From: Solidesulfovibrio fructosivorans JJ] | GTDB lineage: Bacteria; Desulfobacterota; Desulfovibrionia; Desulfovibrionales; Desulfovibrionaceae | Length of the DNA: 64,000 nt | Assembly: GCF_000179555.1 (NCBI RefSeq) | Contig: NZ_AECZ01000019.1 | Coordinates: forward strand, 17,143 to 81,142 | Direction of reading: 5' to 3' | Part shown: positions 24,669-33,120 of the stretch, piece after piece | How the letters are laid out: each line of letters opens with the position of its first letter | Position numbering within the stretch: position 1 is the stretch's first letter | Position numbers and translations under genes: made by a program | The notes under the pieces: generated by a model | What the model was told of the DNA's origin: nothing | Database searches by the model: none | The model's input: only the letters and a program-made list of their open reading frames with translations

Positions 24669-25874
24669 CTACCGCAAGAGCCACCAGCCCGAAGCTGCGA
24701 GCCCGATCAAGGCCGCCGGCACGCCCACCCGGGCATGCTCCCAAAAGCCCAGGCGCACCCCGGGCCCTTCCGCCTGGCCGGCCACGATCAGATTGGCGAT
24801 GCTCCCGGGCAGCAGCAGATTGCCGGCCAGGGTGCTCGAAACGGCGAGCAAGGTGGCCTGTCCCGGACTCTCGTGCCCCGGCAGCAGGAGCATGACCGCC
24901 GGCACGTTGGAAACCACATTGGAAAGGGCGGCGGTGACGGCATAGAGCCAGGCCGGACGGGCCAAATCGATGCCCCAGGCCAGAAGCCCACGGTGCAGGT
25001 CGTCCAGAAATCCCGCCGCCGCCACCTCTTTATTGACCACGAACAGACCGAGAAAAAGCAGCAGCAACTGCCAGTCGACAAGCGCCAGCGTCTCCCGGGA
25101 GGCCATGCGCCGGCTGAGAAGCAATGCCCCGGCGCAGGCCAGGGCCACGTTCTCCCGGGGCACGCCGCCCCAGACGAAGGCGGACAGGCAGACAGCCAGG
25201 GCGGCCAGCCCCTTGGCCGACTGCCACGGATTCCAGGCGGGAGCGTCGACGCGAAGGGAAATCACCGGCCCGGCGAATCGTCCCCGCCAGGCCCACACGG
25301 TAAGGCCCCAGGCCATGATCAGGGAAACGGCCACGCAGGGCCAGACCTCCGCCGCATAGCCGGAAAAGGACAAATGGGCGACCTGTCCGAGCAGCATGTT
25401 TTGCGGGTTGCCGATCAAGGTGCCCGCCGAGCCGATGTTGGCGGCCATGGCCACCCCGATCAGGTACGGCAGCGGATTGAGTCCCCGGCCCCGGGTCGCC
25501 TCGACCACGATGGGGGCCATGGCCAGACAGACAATGTCGTTGGCCAGAAACGCCGAAAGGACGGCCACGGCGAGCATGATCCGGGCGAGCAGCCCGACCG
25601 GGGAAGCGGCGGCGGTGACCAGGGAACGGCTGACGGCCGTGTAAAAGCCGCCGAGTCGCAACTGGGCGGAGACGACCATGAGCCCGAACAGCAGGGCCAA
25701 GGTCGGCACGTCGGCCGCGTTCCAGGCCGCCTGCACCGGCATGAGCCCGCTTGCGACCAGCACGATGGCCCCAAGCACGGCCGCGCCGCAACGGTCCAAG
25801 GCCAGCCCCGGCAGCCGGCCCAACGCCATGGCGGCGTAGACCAGCAAAAAAACACAAACAACAACGGCCCGCAT
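24669..25874 (-). CDS. ArsB/NhaD-type (SLC13-like) membrane permease
   Basis: A 401-aa integral membrane protein with about 11 hydrophobic segments. Two superfamily signatures are clear: MAANIGSAGTLIGNPQNMLL (about residue 143) and ALSNVVSNVPAVMLLLP in the second half. LANDIVCLAMAP precedes the first. The family moves anions, arsenite or Na+/H+; the substrate cannot be read from sequence. It is transcribed before, and almost certainly with, the atypical PLP decarboxylase. Hairpin copy D lies immediately upstream of its start. Confidence 0.82.
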   Translation of the reverse strand: MRAVVVCVFLLVYAAMALGRLPGLALDRCGAAVLGAIVLVASGLMPVQAAWNAADVPTLALLFGLMVVSAQLRLGGFYTAVSRSLVTAAASPVGLLARIMLAVAVLSAFLANDIVCLAMAPIVVEATRGRGLNPLPYLIGVAMAANIGSAGTLIGNPQNMLLGQVAHLSFSGYAAEVWPCVAVSLIMAWGLTVWAWRGRFAGPVISLRVDAPAWNPWQSAKGLAALAVCLSAFVWGGVPRENVALACAGALLLSRRMASRETLALVDWQLLLLFLGLFVVNKEVAAAGFLDDLHRGLLAWGIDLARPAWLYAVTAALSNVVSNVPAVMLLLPGHESPGQATLLAVSSTLAGNLLLPGSIANLIVAGQAEGPGVRLGFWEHARVGVPAALIGLAASGWWLLR

Positions 25875-25890
25875 AATAGAGAGTTGAAAA

Positions 25891-26056
25891 GAAAGTGCGA
25901 GAGGGGAAACCCTTTTGCAAAGGGTTCTCCCCTCTCGCGCTCTCCCCTTCCTAAATTTTCTAACGTTACGAGTGTTACACCAACAACACGTTACTATTAA
26001 AAGTCTTTTGAAAGGGGGGCTGGGGGGAAACTTTTCTTCAGAAAAGTTTCCCCCCA
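25891..26056. repeat. Copy D of the paired hairpin repeat (H1 + H2)
   Basis: H1 (25891-25955) is identical over 65 bases to 8857-8921 in copy B. H2 (26020-26056) has perfect 17-bp arms, CTGGGGGGAAACTTTTC and GAAAAGTTTCCCCCCAG, around TTCA. The core between them (about 25956-26000) differs from the other copies and has its own imperfect palindrome (GTTACGAGTGTT / AACACGTTAC). It follows the carbonic anhydrase 3' end and sits upstream of the permease gene on the same strand. Confidence 0.8.
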
Positions 26057-26074
26057 GTCTCTTTTAAAACATCT

Positions 26075-26791
26075 TTATTTGCCAAGTAAAATGGCGTTGT
26101 TGGGGTGTTCCCCGAGCCAGTGCACCTCGCCCGAATCGATATCGTAAAGAGCGCCCACGACCTTTACCTTGCCGGCGGCGGCCATCTTCTTGATCAGTGG
26201 GCTTTTGGCGTAGATGTCGCTTATGGCCTGCCACACGTTGGCCTCGATGGACTTTGCGATGAGCTCATCGGTGTTGGCCGTGGCGAACCGGGCTTTGACG
26301 CTCTTGACCGCCGGCACGATGGGAGCCACCAGCTTGCCGATATTTTCCGTGACCGGCTCGTTTTTGACCACCGCCGACACCGCGCCGCACTTGGTGTGCC
26401 CCATGACCACGATCAGCGGCACGCCGAGGTGTTCGGCCCCGTATTCCATGGTACCGATCTCATCGGTAGCGGCCACGTTGCCGGCCACGCGCACCACGAA
26501 GATATCGCCAACACCCTGGTCGAAGACCACCTCGACCGGCACGCGGGAATCGGAGCAGGCGAGCACTGTGGCAAAGGGGTGCTGGCCGCCGGTCGCGGTC
26601 TCATGACGCCGGGCGGCGTCCCGGCGCGGCGCGACGCTAGCCTTGGCCACGTAGCGATCGTTGCCTTCCTTGAGTTTGGCCAGGGCCTCGTCCGAAGTCA
26701 GTCCCGGGCCCGCCGAGGAGGCCAGGGCCAGGGCACAGGTCGCAGCCACAAACACCGCCGCGGCAAACGCGGCAAACGCACGTTTCATCAT
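26075..26791 (-). CDS. Periplasmic beta-class carbonic anhydrase
   Basis: Interconverts CO2 and bicarbonate. The 238-aa product begins with a signal peptide (AFAAFAAAVFVAATCALALA, cleavage about residue 25), so it should act in the periplasm. Zinc ligands are visible as ACSDSRVPVE (Cys, Asp-Arg pair) and VVMGHTKCGAV (His and Cys). FVVRVAGNVAA and MEYGAEHLGVP lie between them. The C-terminus ends GEVHWLGEHPNNAILLGK. Hairpin copy D follows its stop. Periplasmic CO2 hydration would suit an anaerobe that releases and uses CO2/HCO3- (inference). Confidence 0.92.
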   Translation of the reverse strand: MMKRAFAAFAAAVFVAATCALALASSAGPGLTSDEALAKLKEGNDRYVAKASVAPRRDAARRHETATGGQHPFATVLACSDSRVPVEVVFDQGVGDIFVVRVAGNVAATDEIGTMEYGAEHLGVPLIVVMGHTKCGAVSAVVKNEPVTENIGKLVAPIVPAVKSVKARFATANTDELIAKSIEANVWQAISDIYAKSPLIKKMAAAGKVKVVGALYDIDSGEVHWLGEHPNNAILLGK

Positions 26792-26886
26792 ATATCCTCC
26801 CGGGGAATAGAGAGATGGAGTCTTGTTATAGCAAAAAAACGCTTACGGTCAAAACAAATCGGATCTTTTCCCTGGCTGGCCCCGCG

Positions 26887-27651
26887 TCACGAGGCGTCCA
26901 AATCGAGTCCCACCGGACAGTGGTCCGAGCCCATGACGGCGGAATCGATCCAGGCCCGGCGCACCTTGCCGCGCAGTTCCTCGGACACGAAGAAATAGTC
27001 GATCCGCCATCCGACGTTGCGGTCGCGCGCCTTGAAGCGATAATCCCACCAAGTGTAGTGCCCGCCTTCCGGCTCGAACATGCGGAAAGTGTCCACGTAG
27101 CCGGCGGCGATGAAGCGGTCGAGCCAGGCGCGTTCCTCGGGCAAGAAACCTGATGTCTTCTCGTTGGACTTGGCATTTTTGAGGTCCAGGGCGGTATGGG
27201 CGGTATTGAAGTCGCCGCAAACCACGATGGGCTTTTTCCGGCGCAGGGTTTCGGCATGGGCCAGAAAGGCATCGTAATAGCCGAACTTGTAGGCCAGACG
27301 GTCGGGGCCGCGTCCGCCGTTGGGAAAATAGACATTGAAGAAATAGAAGTCGTCAAATTCCATCTGGATCAGCCGGCCTTCCCCGACGTAGGCTTCGTCG
27401 GGCAATTCCAGGCTGATGTCATGGGGTTCGACGCGGTAGAAGCAGCCCACACCGGAATAGCCCTTCTTGACGGTGGCGCTGGACCAGACCGTGCGATAGA
27501 CCTCCGTGCCGCCAAAATCCGCCTCGTGCCCGGGCTGAATCTTGGACTCCTGGATGCCGACCACATCCGCCCCACAGCCCGAAAGCCAGTCCCAGAAATT
27601 CTTCTGTACCACGGCCCGCAGTCCATTAACATTCCAACTCATCAAAATCAT
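26887..27651 (-). CDS. xth: Exodeoxyribonuclease III / AP endonuclease
   Basis: Base-excision-repair AP endonuclease and 3'-5' exonuclease, 254 aa. Metal and catalytic residues are in LMSWNVNGLRAV, VVGIQESKI, YSGVGCFYR, VVCGDFNTAHT, WRIDYFFVS and MGSDHCPVGLDL. Its ATG overlaps the end of the HD-GYP gene upstream by 4 bases (27648-27651), so translation is coupled although the functions appear unrelated. The length is typical for the ExoIII branch. Confidence 0.95.
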   Translation of the reverse strand: MILMSWNVNGLRAVVQKNFWDWLSGCGADVVGIQESKIQPGHEADFGGTEVYRTVWSSATVKKGYSGVGCFYRVEPHDISLELPDEAYVGEGRLIQMEFDDFYFFNVYFPNGGRGPDRLAYKFGYYDAFLAHAETLRRKKPIVVCGDFNTAHTALDLKNAKSNEKTSGFLPEERAWLDRFIAAGYVDTFRMFEPEGGHYTWWDYRFKARDRNVGWRIDYFFVSEELRGKVRRAWIDSAVMGSDHCPVGLDLDAS

Positions 27652-29402
27652 TTTGTAAATTCAACCTCCACAGCGGATTTTTGCATGTCGCCGCCGTCAT
27701 GCATCATAGCCAAAAACGCCTTTGCGCACATCGGGCAAAACTGCCGCCCAGCTTCTTCCTCAATGATGCCGAGCGCCTTGGCAAGCGGCATTCCCCTTCT
27801 GTAGGGCCGGTCCGTGGTCATGGCGTCAAAGGCGTCGGCAATGGCGATGATGCGCGCGCCCAGGGGAATGTCCTCGCCCATGATGGCCGTGGGATAGCCA
27901 TGCCCGTCCCAGCGCTCGTGGTGCAGGAGAATAAGCGGCAGCACCGGAGTCAGGGAGACGATGGGACGCAGGATTTCCGCGCCGATAATGGCGTGCTCCT
28001 GGATCTTGGCGTATTCCTCGGGGGTGAGCTTGCCGGGCTTTAGGAGCACGGCGTCGCGCACGCCGATCTTGCCGATGTCATGAAGATTGGCCGCGATCTC
28101 CAGTTCCCGCAGATCCCTATCGCCAAGCTCCATGGCCCGGCCCAGGCGCATGGCCATGCGCGAAACCCGGGCGGTATGGCCCTTGGTGTATTCGTCGCGC
28201 GCCTCGAGGGCCGTAATGAGGGCCGACATGCTGGCCAGGACGTGCTCGTGCTCTTTCTTGATGTGCCGATAGCTCTCGGTCAGCAACTGCTCCACCACGA
28301 GCTGCATTTTCTCGACATCGAAGGGTTTGACGAAATAACGCGAGATGCCCAGGCGTTCGCCGCGAAGGATATCGCTTTGCCGGTCGCGACCGCTCATCAT
28401 CACGACCAGGGTGTTGCGCAAATCCGGCTCGTCCCGCAGCTTCTCGCACAGCGTATAGCCGTCCATCTCCGGCATCTCGATATCGGTCACCACCACGTCG
28501 GGCAGATGCTCCTTGGCCAGCTCGAGGGCGCTTTTGCCGTTCTCGGCGGTCAGCACGCAATGCCCGCCCTTGATAAAGCTGTGGCGCAACAGCTCCCGGA
28601 TAAGCTTGTTGTCGTCGGCGACCAGAATCTTATTGTGGCGTTTGCGCTCGACCAGGTCGAGATGCTCCGACACCTTGGCCGCCAGCATCTCCGGGGTGAA
28701 GGCCTTGAGCAGATAGTCGTCGGCCCCGCAGTTAAACGCCGTATCCATGTCCAGGCTGCTGTCGCTGCTGGAAAGAATGATGACCGGCAGATAGCGCCCC
28801 GGGTTGTCCTCCTTGATCCGGCGGCATAAATCGAGACCGGACAGTCCCGGCAACAGCACGCTCGTAAGCACCAGCTCGAAGTCGTGCTTGCGGCAGAAGG
28901 CCAGGGCCTGCTCGGCGTTGTGGGCGGCCACCACGCGAAAACCGGCCGGGGTGAGCGCCGCGCGCACCACGTGGAGCAGCGTCTTGCCGGCGTCCACGAA
29001 AAGGATGGAACGGCGCGACGAGACGCTTTGCCGCGGCTTTTCCTGAATCTCCCGCAGCACGTCGGTCAGGTTTATACGGTTGACGGGATAGATGTCCTGA
29101 CCGGGGGGAAGGGGCACGGCGACATCATCCTCGCTGCCGGCGTCGAAGGGGCGCAGGCAAAGGATGGGAATGATTTTTCCCGCCGCGTTGGCCGTCTCCC
29201 GAATACGCTCGATCAACGCGACGCTGTCGCAATTGATGTAGGAGTCCTGGATCAGGACGGCATCGGGCGTGGGATCGCCCAAGGCCTGGGAAACCTCGCC
29301 GTCCTCCGGAAAGGCGAAAACATAGTCGATGCCGGCCGTCAGATAAAGCTTGGACAGGAAGGCCCGATAAAAGACGATGTCGATGATATTTATGACGCGC
29401 AT
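27648..29402 (-). CDS. HD-GYP response regulator with degenerate and active receiver domains
   Basis: A 584-aa cytoplasmic regulator. The N-terminal about 110 residues look like a vestigial receiver. A second receiver (about 132-250) has lost its phospho-acceptor: the site reads ELVLTSVLLPGLSG with Ser for Asp. The third (about 258-375) is intact (ILVADDNKLIRELL, VVVTDIEMPEMDG, YFVKPFD). A C-terminal HD-GYP domain has LHDIGKIGVRD and HHERWDGHGYPTA, the signature of cyclic-di-GMP phosphodiesterases. ATG 29402 is preceded by GGGAG; a TTG lies one codon upstream. No cognate kinase is adjacent. It is coupled to xth by 4 bases. Confidence 0.92.
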   Translation of the reverse strand: MRVINIIDIVFYRAFLSKLYLTAGIDYVFAFPEDGEVSQALGDPTPDAVLIQDSYINCDSVALIERIRETANAAGKIIPILCLRPFDAGSEDDVAVPLPPGQDIYPVNRINLTDVLREIQEKPRQSVSSRRSILFVDAGKTLLHVVRAALTPAGFRVVAAHNAEQALAFCRKHDFELVLTSVLLPGLSGLDLCRRIKEDNPGRYLPVIILSSSDSSLDMDTAFNCGADDYLLKAFTPEMLAAKVSEHLDLVERKRHNKILVADDNKLIRELLRHSFIKGGHCVLTAENGKSALELAKEHLPDVVVTDIEMPEMDGYTLCEKLRDEPDLRNTLVVMMSGRDRQSDILRGERLGISRYFVKPFDVEKMQLVVEQLLTESYRHIKKEHEHVLASMSALITALEARDEYTKGHTARVSRMAMRLGRAMELGDRDLRELEIAANLHDIGKIGVRDAVLLKPGKLTPEEYAKIQEHAIIGAEILRPIVSLTPVLPLILLHHERWDGHGYPTAIMGEDIPLGARIIAIADAFDAMTTDRPYRRGMPLAKALGIIEEEAGRQFCPMCAKAFLAMMHDGGDMQKSAVEVEFTK

Positions 29403-29498
29403 CAACGACTCCCGGGTGTCATCATTCCGGTCGACGCCACAACGGCCGGTCGGACCGTCCCTGGAAAACGGCCGGACGCAAGGGCCGCGTCACCACAT

Positions 29499-30167
29499 TC
29501 AAAACGCCAGCAGGCTGGCCGCGATCCCCTCCGGCCCAAGAGCCAGGCGCGCGTAGCCGCCTCCCGAAAGCGCCCCGGGATTGATGACGACGGTCTTGCC
29601 CAGGGTATCCACCGCCCGGGATTCGTGGATATGCCCTGTCAGGCACACGGCCGGCTGGGTACGTTCGATAAAATCCCGCACCGCCTTGCTCCCGACATGA
29701 ACGCCGGAACCGACCACGTCCGTGGCTGTGCCGAAAGGCGGCGTATGGCAAACCATGACCAGATGCGGGCAATGGGCGACCACGGCATGGGCGGTGGCGA
29801 GCCAGTCGGCGATACGCTCCTCGCCGGCCTCGCTCGGCGTGTGAAAGGGGGTCGGCGTGGACCAGCCGCAGCCGAAAAACCCCACGCCCTCGGGCATGAC
29901 CCGGCCTGTGGCGTGGATGTTGATGCCTTCGGCGGTAAGGTAGGCGTCGACGCTTGCGGTGTCCATATTGCCGATCTGGGCCAGGATGACGGGATTGCGC
30001 CGCCTCAGGGCCGCAATGACAGGTTTGGCCGCGGCGGCCGCGCCCTTTATGGTCAGATCGCCGCTGATAACGACACCGGCCGCCCGCTCCAGGTCGGGTA
30101 TGCGTTCAAGAGACGCGATATCGTCGTGAATATCCCCGATTCCGATGAAAAACGTTTCCTCGGCCAT
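29499..30167 (-). CDS. Metallophosphoesterase
   Basis: A 222-aa calcineurin-like phosphoesterase. The metal-binding set is GIGDIHDDI, VVISGDLT, AQIGNMDTA, MVCHTPPFG and CLTGHIHESRA. ATG 30167 has AGGGAGAGGGC upstream and is preferred over the longer frame to 30254. It shares an 81-bp intergenic region with the divergent 5-FTHF cyclo-ligase gene. The substrate is unknown; the short family includes phosphodiesterases and nucleases. Confidence 0.88.
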   Translation of the reverse strand: MAEETFFIGIGDIHDDIASLERIPDLERAAGVVISGDLTIKGAAAAAKPVIAALRRRNPVILAQIGNMDTASVDAYLTAEGINIHATGRVMPEGVGFFGCGWSTPTPFHTPSEAGEERIADWLATAHAVVAHCPHLVMVCHTPPFGTATDVVGSGVHVGSKAVRDFIERTQPAVCLTGHIHESRAVDTLGKTVVINPGALSGGGYARLALGPEGIAASLLAF

Positions 30168-30248
30168 GCCCTCTCCCTCGATTTCGATCCCCGGCGCGCC
30201 CTTCCCCTGACGCCACCTCCTTGCTACTATGCTGTGGTTGTGCAAACA

Positions 30249-30851
30249 ATGCAACCATCTCCCGCCGCAACCATCGACAAGGACGCCCTGCGCCGCCGCA
30301 TGCTCGGCAGGCGCAACGCCCAGGAGCCGGAGCTCGCGGCCCGGGCCAGCCAGGCCGTGGCCAGTCGGGTGGAAGCCCTGCCCCGCTATGCGGCGGCCCG
30401 GGAAGTACTGGCCTATCTGCCTATCCGGGGCGAGGTGGACGCCGGCATCCTGGTCCGTTCGCTTTTGGCATCGGGCCGACGGGTGCTTTTGCCCCGCTGC
30501 CGCCCCGACGCGCCCGGGGAACTCGACGTCGGCTGTCTGACCAGCCTGGACGCGGCCGTGCCGGGTCGCTACGGCATCCTGGAACCGCCGCGGGCCGCCT
30601 GTCTGCCGCCGAGCGCCTATTCACCGGACGTCATCCTGGTGCCGGGCGTGGCCTTTGACGCGAAAGGCGCGCGCCTGGGCTTCGGCGGCGGCTATTACGA
30701 CCGCCTGCTTGCCCTGCCCATGGCGGCATCGGCCCTGACCATCGGCTTGGCCTACGCGTTCCAGGTGGTGCCGCAATTGCCGGCCGACCCCTGGGACAGG
30801 CCCGTGGACATCGTGGTGACCGAACTTCAAACATACCGGTTTGACACATGA
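30249..30851 (+). CDS. 5-formyltetrahydrofolate cyclo-ligase
   Basis: Converts 5-formyl-THF to 5,10-methenyl-THF using ATP, recycling folate. The 200-aa product has the N-terminal basic helix DALRRRMLGRRNA, ATP-binding VLAYLPIRGEVDAG and the C-terminal signature LVPGVAFDAKGARLGFGGGYYDR. No strong Shine-Dalgarno is seen at ATG 30249; GTG codons occur just upstream. The stop overlaps the next start (ATGA), coupling it to the laccase-domain gene. Confidence 0.93.
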   Translation: MQPSPAATIDKDALRRRMLGRRNAQEPELAARASQAVASRVEALPRYAAAREVLAYLPIRGEVDAGILVRSLLASGRRVLLPRCRPDAPGELDVGCLTSLDAAVPGRYGILEPPRAACLPPSAYSPDVILVPGVAFDAKGARLGFGGGYYDRLLALPMAASALTIGLAYAFQVVPQLPADPWDRPVDIVVTELQTYRFDT

Positions 30852-31564
30852 ATTACATCCCTTTTGCATTTCCCGGACTACCCGGCGTCGGCTGCGCCTT
30901 TGGCTGCGGCCCGGACACCATGGCCTTTACCGGCGCGTCCGACCCGGAAGCGGTCATCGCCACCCGGCGCGCCCTGCGCGAGGAACTGGGGTTTTCTGTC
31001 TGGCATTCGCTCAAGCAGGAGCACGGCGTCTATATGGTGTTCGAACCGGAATTCGACACCCTCGACCAGCCGAGCATCGAAGCGGGCGACGGCATGGCCG
31101 AAAGCCGGCCCGGCCGGGCCCTGGCCATCAAGACCGCCGATTGCCAGCCGGTGCTTCTCGCCCACGAATCGGGAAAGTTCATCGCCGCGCTGCACGTGGG
31201 CTGGCGCGGCAACGTGGCCGACATGTGCGGCCGGTCCGTGCGCTCGTTTTGCGTGCGCTACGGGCTCGACCCGCGTGAGCTTTTGGCGGTTCGCGGCCCG
31301 AGCCTCGGGCCGGGGGAAGCGGAGTTCACCGCTTTCGAACGCGAATTCGGGGAAAAATTCCGTCCCTGGTACGACTACCGCACACAACGCGTGGACCTGT
31401 GGCGGCTCACGCGGGACCAGCTCGTCGCGGCCGGCCTCGACCGGGACCGCATCTACGGCCTCGATCTGTGCACCCAAAGCCTGCCGCTCTTTTTCTCCTA
31501 CCGGCGCGACAAGACCACCAGCCGCCAAGCCAGCCTGATCTGGATCAAAAAAGAAGGCGTGTAA
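30848..31564 (+). CDS. Laccase-domain (YfiH/PgeF-type) protein
   Basis: A 238-aa protein of the multicopper-oxidase-like YfiH family, which includes purine nucleoside phosphorylases and peptidoglycan editing factor PgeF. Metal-site residues appear in HSLKQEHGV, AIKTADCQPVLLAHES and ALHVGWRGNVADM, with LDLCTQS near the end. Which of the described activities applies cannot be settled from sequence. It is coupled to the cyclo-ligase gene by a 4-base overlap and followed by hairpin copy E. Confidence 0.85.
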   Translation: MNYIPFAFPGLPGVGCAFGCGPDTMAFTGASDPEAVIATRRALREELGFSVWHSLKQEHGVYMVFEPEFDTLDQPSIEAGDGMAESRPGRALAIKTADCQPVLLAHESGKFIAALHVGWRGNVADMCGRSVRSFCVRYGLDPRELLAVRGPSLGPGEAEFTAFEREFGEKFRPWYDYRTQRVDLWRLTRDQLVAAGLDRDRIYGLDLCTQSLPLFFSYRRDKTTSRQASLIWIKKEGV

Positions 31565-31572
31565 AAAGCCTC

Positions 31573-31735
31573 CCGGGGGGAAACCTTTCTGAAGAAAGGT
31601 TATCCCCCGGCCCCCTTTCCAAAGACTATCATCGGGATGCAGTGTGATTCGTATCACACTGCAGAAATTAAGAAGTTTAGGAAGGGGAGAGCGCGAGAGG
31701 GGAGAACCCTTTTCAAAGGGTTTCCCCTCTCGCAC
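31573..31735. repeat. Copy E of the paired hairpin repeat, inverted orientation (H2 + H1)
   Basis: H2 comes first (31573-31610, CCGGGGGGAAACCTTTC / GAAAGGTTATCCCCCGG, loop TGAA). The core holds a perfect palindrome GCAGTGTGAT-TCGT-ATCACACTGC (31639-31662). H1 (31676-31735) is nearly the reverse complement of the copy B and D H1 units, with differences only in the loop. It lies between the convergent laccase-domain and HD-GYP genes. Confidence 0.8.
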
Positions 31736-31749
31736 ATTCCTTTCCCAAC

Positions 31750-33120
31750 CTAAAACCGAAAATCGCCACGCTCGAAGAGCGAGAGGCAGGCGTCGACCAC
31801 GTCGGCGTCATAGAGGCGGCCCCGGCCTTTCGCCAGTTCGGCCAGCGCGTGCTCAAGGCTCCAGGCGGAACGGTAGGGCCGGTGGGCGGTCATGGCCTCG
31901 ACCACGTCGGCCACGGCCAGGATGCGCGACCCGGGGTGCATGTCCTCGCGCCTGAGCCCGGCCGGGTAGCCGGAACCGTCGCACCGCTCATGGTGTTCGA
32001 GCACCATGCGGGCCAGGGGCCAGGGGAAAGGGACATCCTTCAGGATGTCGAAGCCGACGGTGCTGTGGTCCCGCACAATGCCCATTTCCATGGCGGAAAG
32101 CGCCTCGGGCTTGGTCAGGATTTCCGAAGGCACATGGATCTTGCCAATATCGTGGACCAGCCCGGCCATGCGCACGCCTTCCCGCTCCTCGTCGGAGAAC
32201 CCGAGGGCCTTGGCCAAGGCCTCGGCCAGCCGGGACACGCGTTCCTGGTGGCCGGCGGTGAAGGGGTCGCGCGTTTCCGATGTCACGGTCAAAGCGTTGA
32301 CGGTTTCCGTAAGCGCCAGGCGCAGGCCGGCCACGGAATCCCGAAGCGCCCGCTCCACATCCCGGCGGCGGCTGATGTCCCGAAAGACGAGTACCGTTCC
32401 GAGCGCCCGCCCCCTGTCGTCCAAAATGGACGACAGGGTCTGCTCCACGGGCAAGCGGCTCCCGTCCTCCCGGCACAAGATCGCCACTTCCCGAGCGCCC
32501 TCCAGCCCGTCGGGGATATCGCCTTGCTCGGGGTCCCGAAGCGTCTTGTAAAGCGTCGCCAAGTCACGGCCGAGCAGACGCGCTGCCGACACTCCAAGCA
32601 GCGTTTCGGCCATGGGGTTGGCGAAGCGCACCAACCCCTGGGGATCGGCGGTGATCACCCCTTCCCCAAGATAGTGCAGGGTCATGGCCGTCCACTGTTC
32701 GTTATCGCGCAGTCGCCGCTCCATCCGGGACTTGTACAGGGCGATGTCCAGGGTCGTGGTCAGGTCCCGGTTCTCGAAGGGCTTGGTGATGTAGCCGTAA
32801 GGACCGGCCGCGCCGGCGCGCCGCAGAGTTTCCGGATCGGCGTGGGCGGTGAGAAAAACCACCGGCACGGCCAACTCGTCGCGGATGCGCCCGGCCGCGT
32901 CCACCCCGTCCAGGGCGCCGTCCAGCACGATGTCCATGAGCACGATGTCGGGAGAGAGATCCCGGGCCAGGCGCAAGGCATCCTCGCCACGGTCCGTCGG
33001 GCCGCAGACGGCATAGCCGAGCTGGGAGAGGCGTCTGGCCAGATCCAAGGCCACCACTCCCTCGTCCTCGACGATGAGCACGCGCGGGTTTTCGGGGGAT
33101 GTCGCCGCTTCCTCAGGCAT
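31750..33120 (-). CDS. REC-PAS-HD-GYP response regulator
   Basis: A 456-aa regulator with an intact receiver (RVLIVEDEGVVALDLARRL, DIVLMDIVLDGALDG, ITKPFENRD; about residues 13-125), a PAS domain (about 150-260, GVITADPQGLVRFANPMAE) and a C-terminal HD-GYP domain (VHDIGKIHVPSEIL, LEHHERCDGSGYPAG, IAHRPYRS-like region). It probably hydrolyses cyclic-di-GMP when phosphorylated. It differs from the 27648 protein in having a PAS sensor instead of extra receivers. The start overlaps the 3' end of the next upstream gene by 8 bases, so the pair is co-transcribed. Confidence 0.92.
   Translation of the reverse strand: MPEEAATSPENPRVLIVEDEGVVALDLARRLSQLGYAVCGPTDRGEDALRLARDLSPDIVLMDIVLDGALDGVDAAGRIRDELAVPVVFLTAHADPETLRRAGAAGPYGYITKPFENRDLTTTLDIALYKSRMERRLRDNEQWTAMTLHYLGEGVITADPQGLVRFANPMAETLLGVSAARLLGRDLATLYKTLRDPEQGDIPDGLEGAREVAILCREDGSRLPVEQTLSSILDDRGRALGTVLVFRDISRRRDVERALRDSVAGLRLALTETVNALTVTSETRDPFTAGHQERVSRLAEALAKALGFSDEEREGVRMAGLVHDIGKIHVPSEILTKPEALSAMEMGIVRDHSTVGFDILKDVPFPWPLARMVLEHHERCDGSGYPAGLRREDMHPGSRILAVADVVEAMTAHRPYRSAWSLEHALAELAKGRGRLYDADVVDACLSLFERGDFRF

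Noticed and set aside
23358..26000. An 880-codon open frame on the plus strand over the PLP decarboxylase and permease
   Set aside because: It is antisense to two well-supported genes, has a low-complexity His/Gln/Gly/Arg-rich product and runs through hairpin copy D; open frames of this kind are expected in high-GC DNA.
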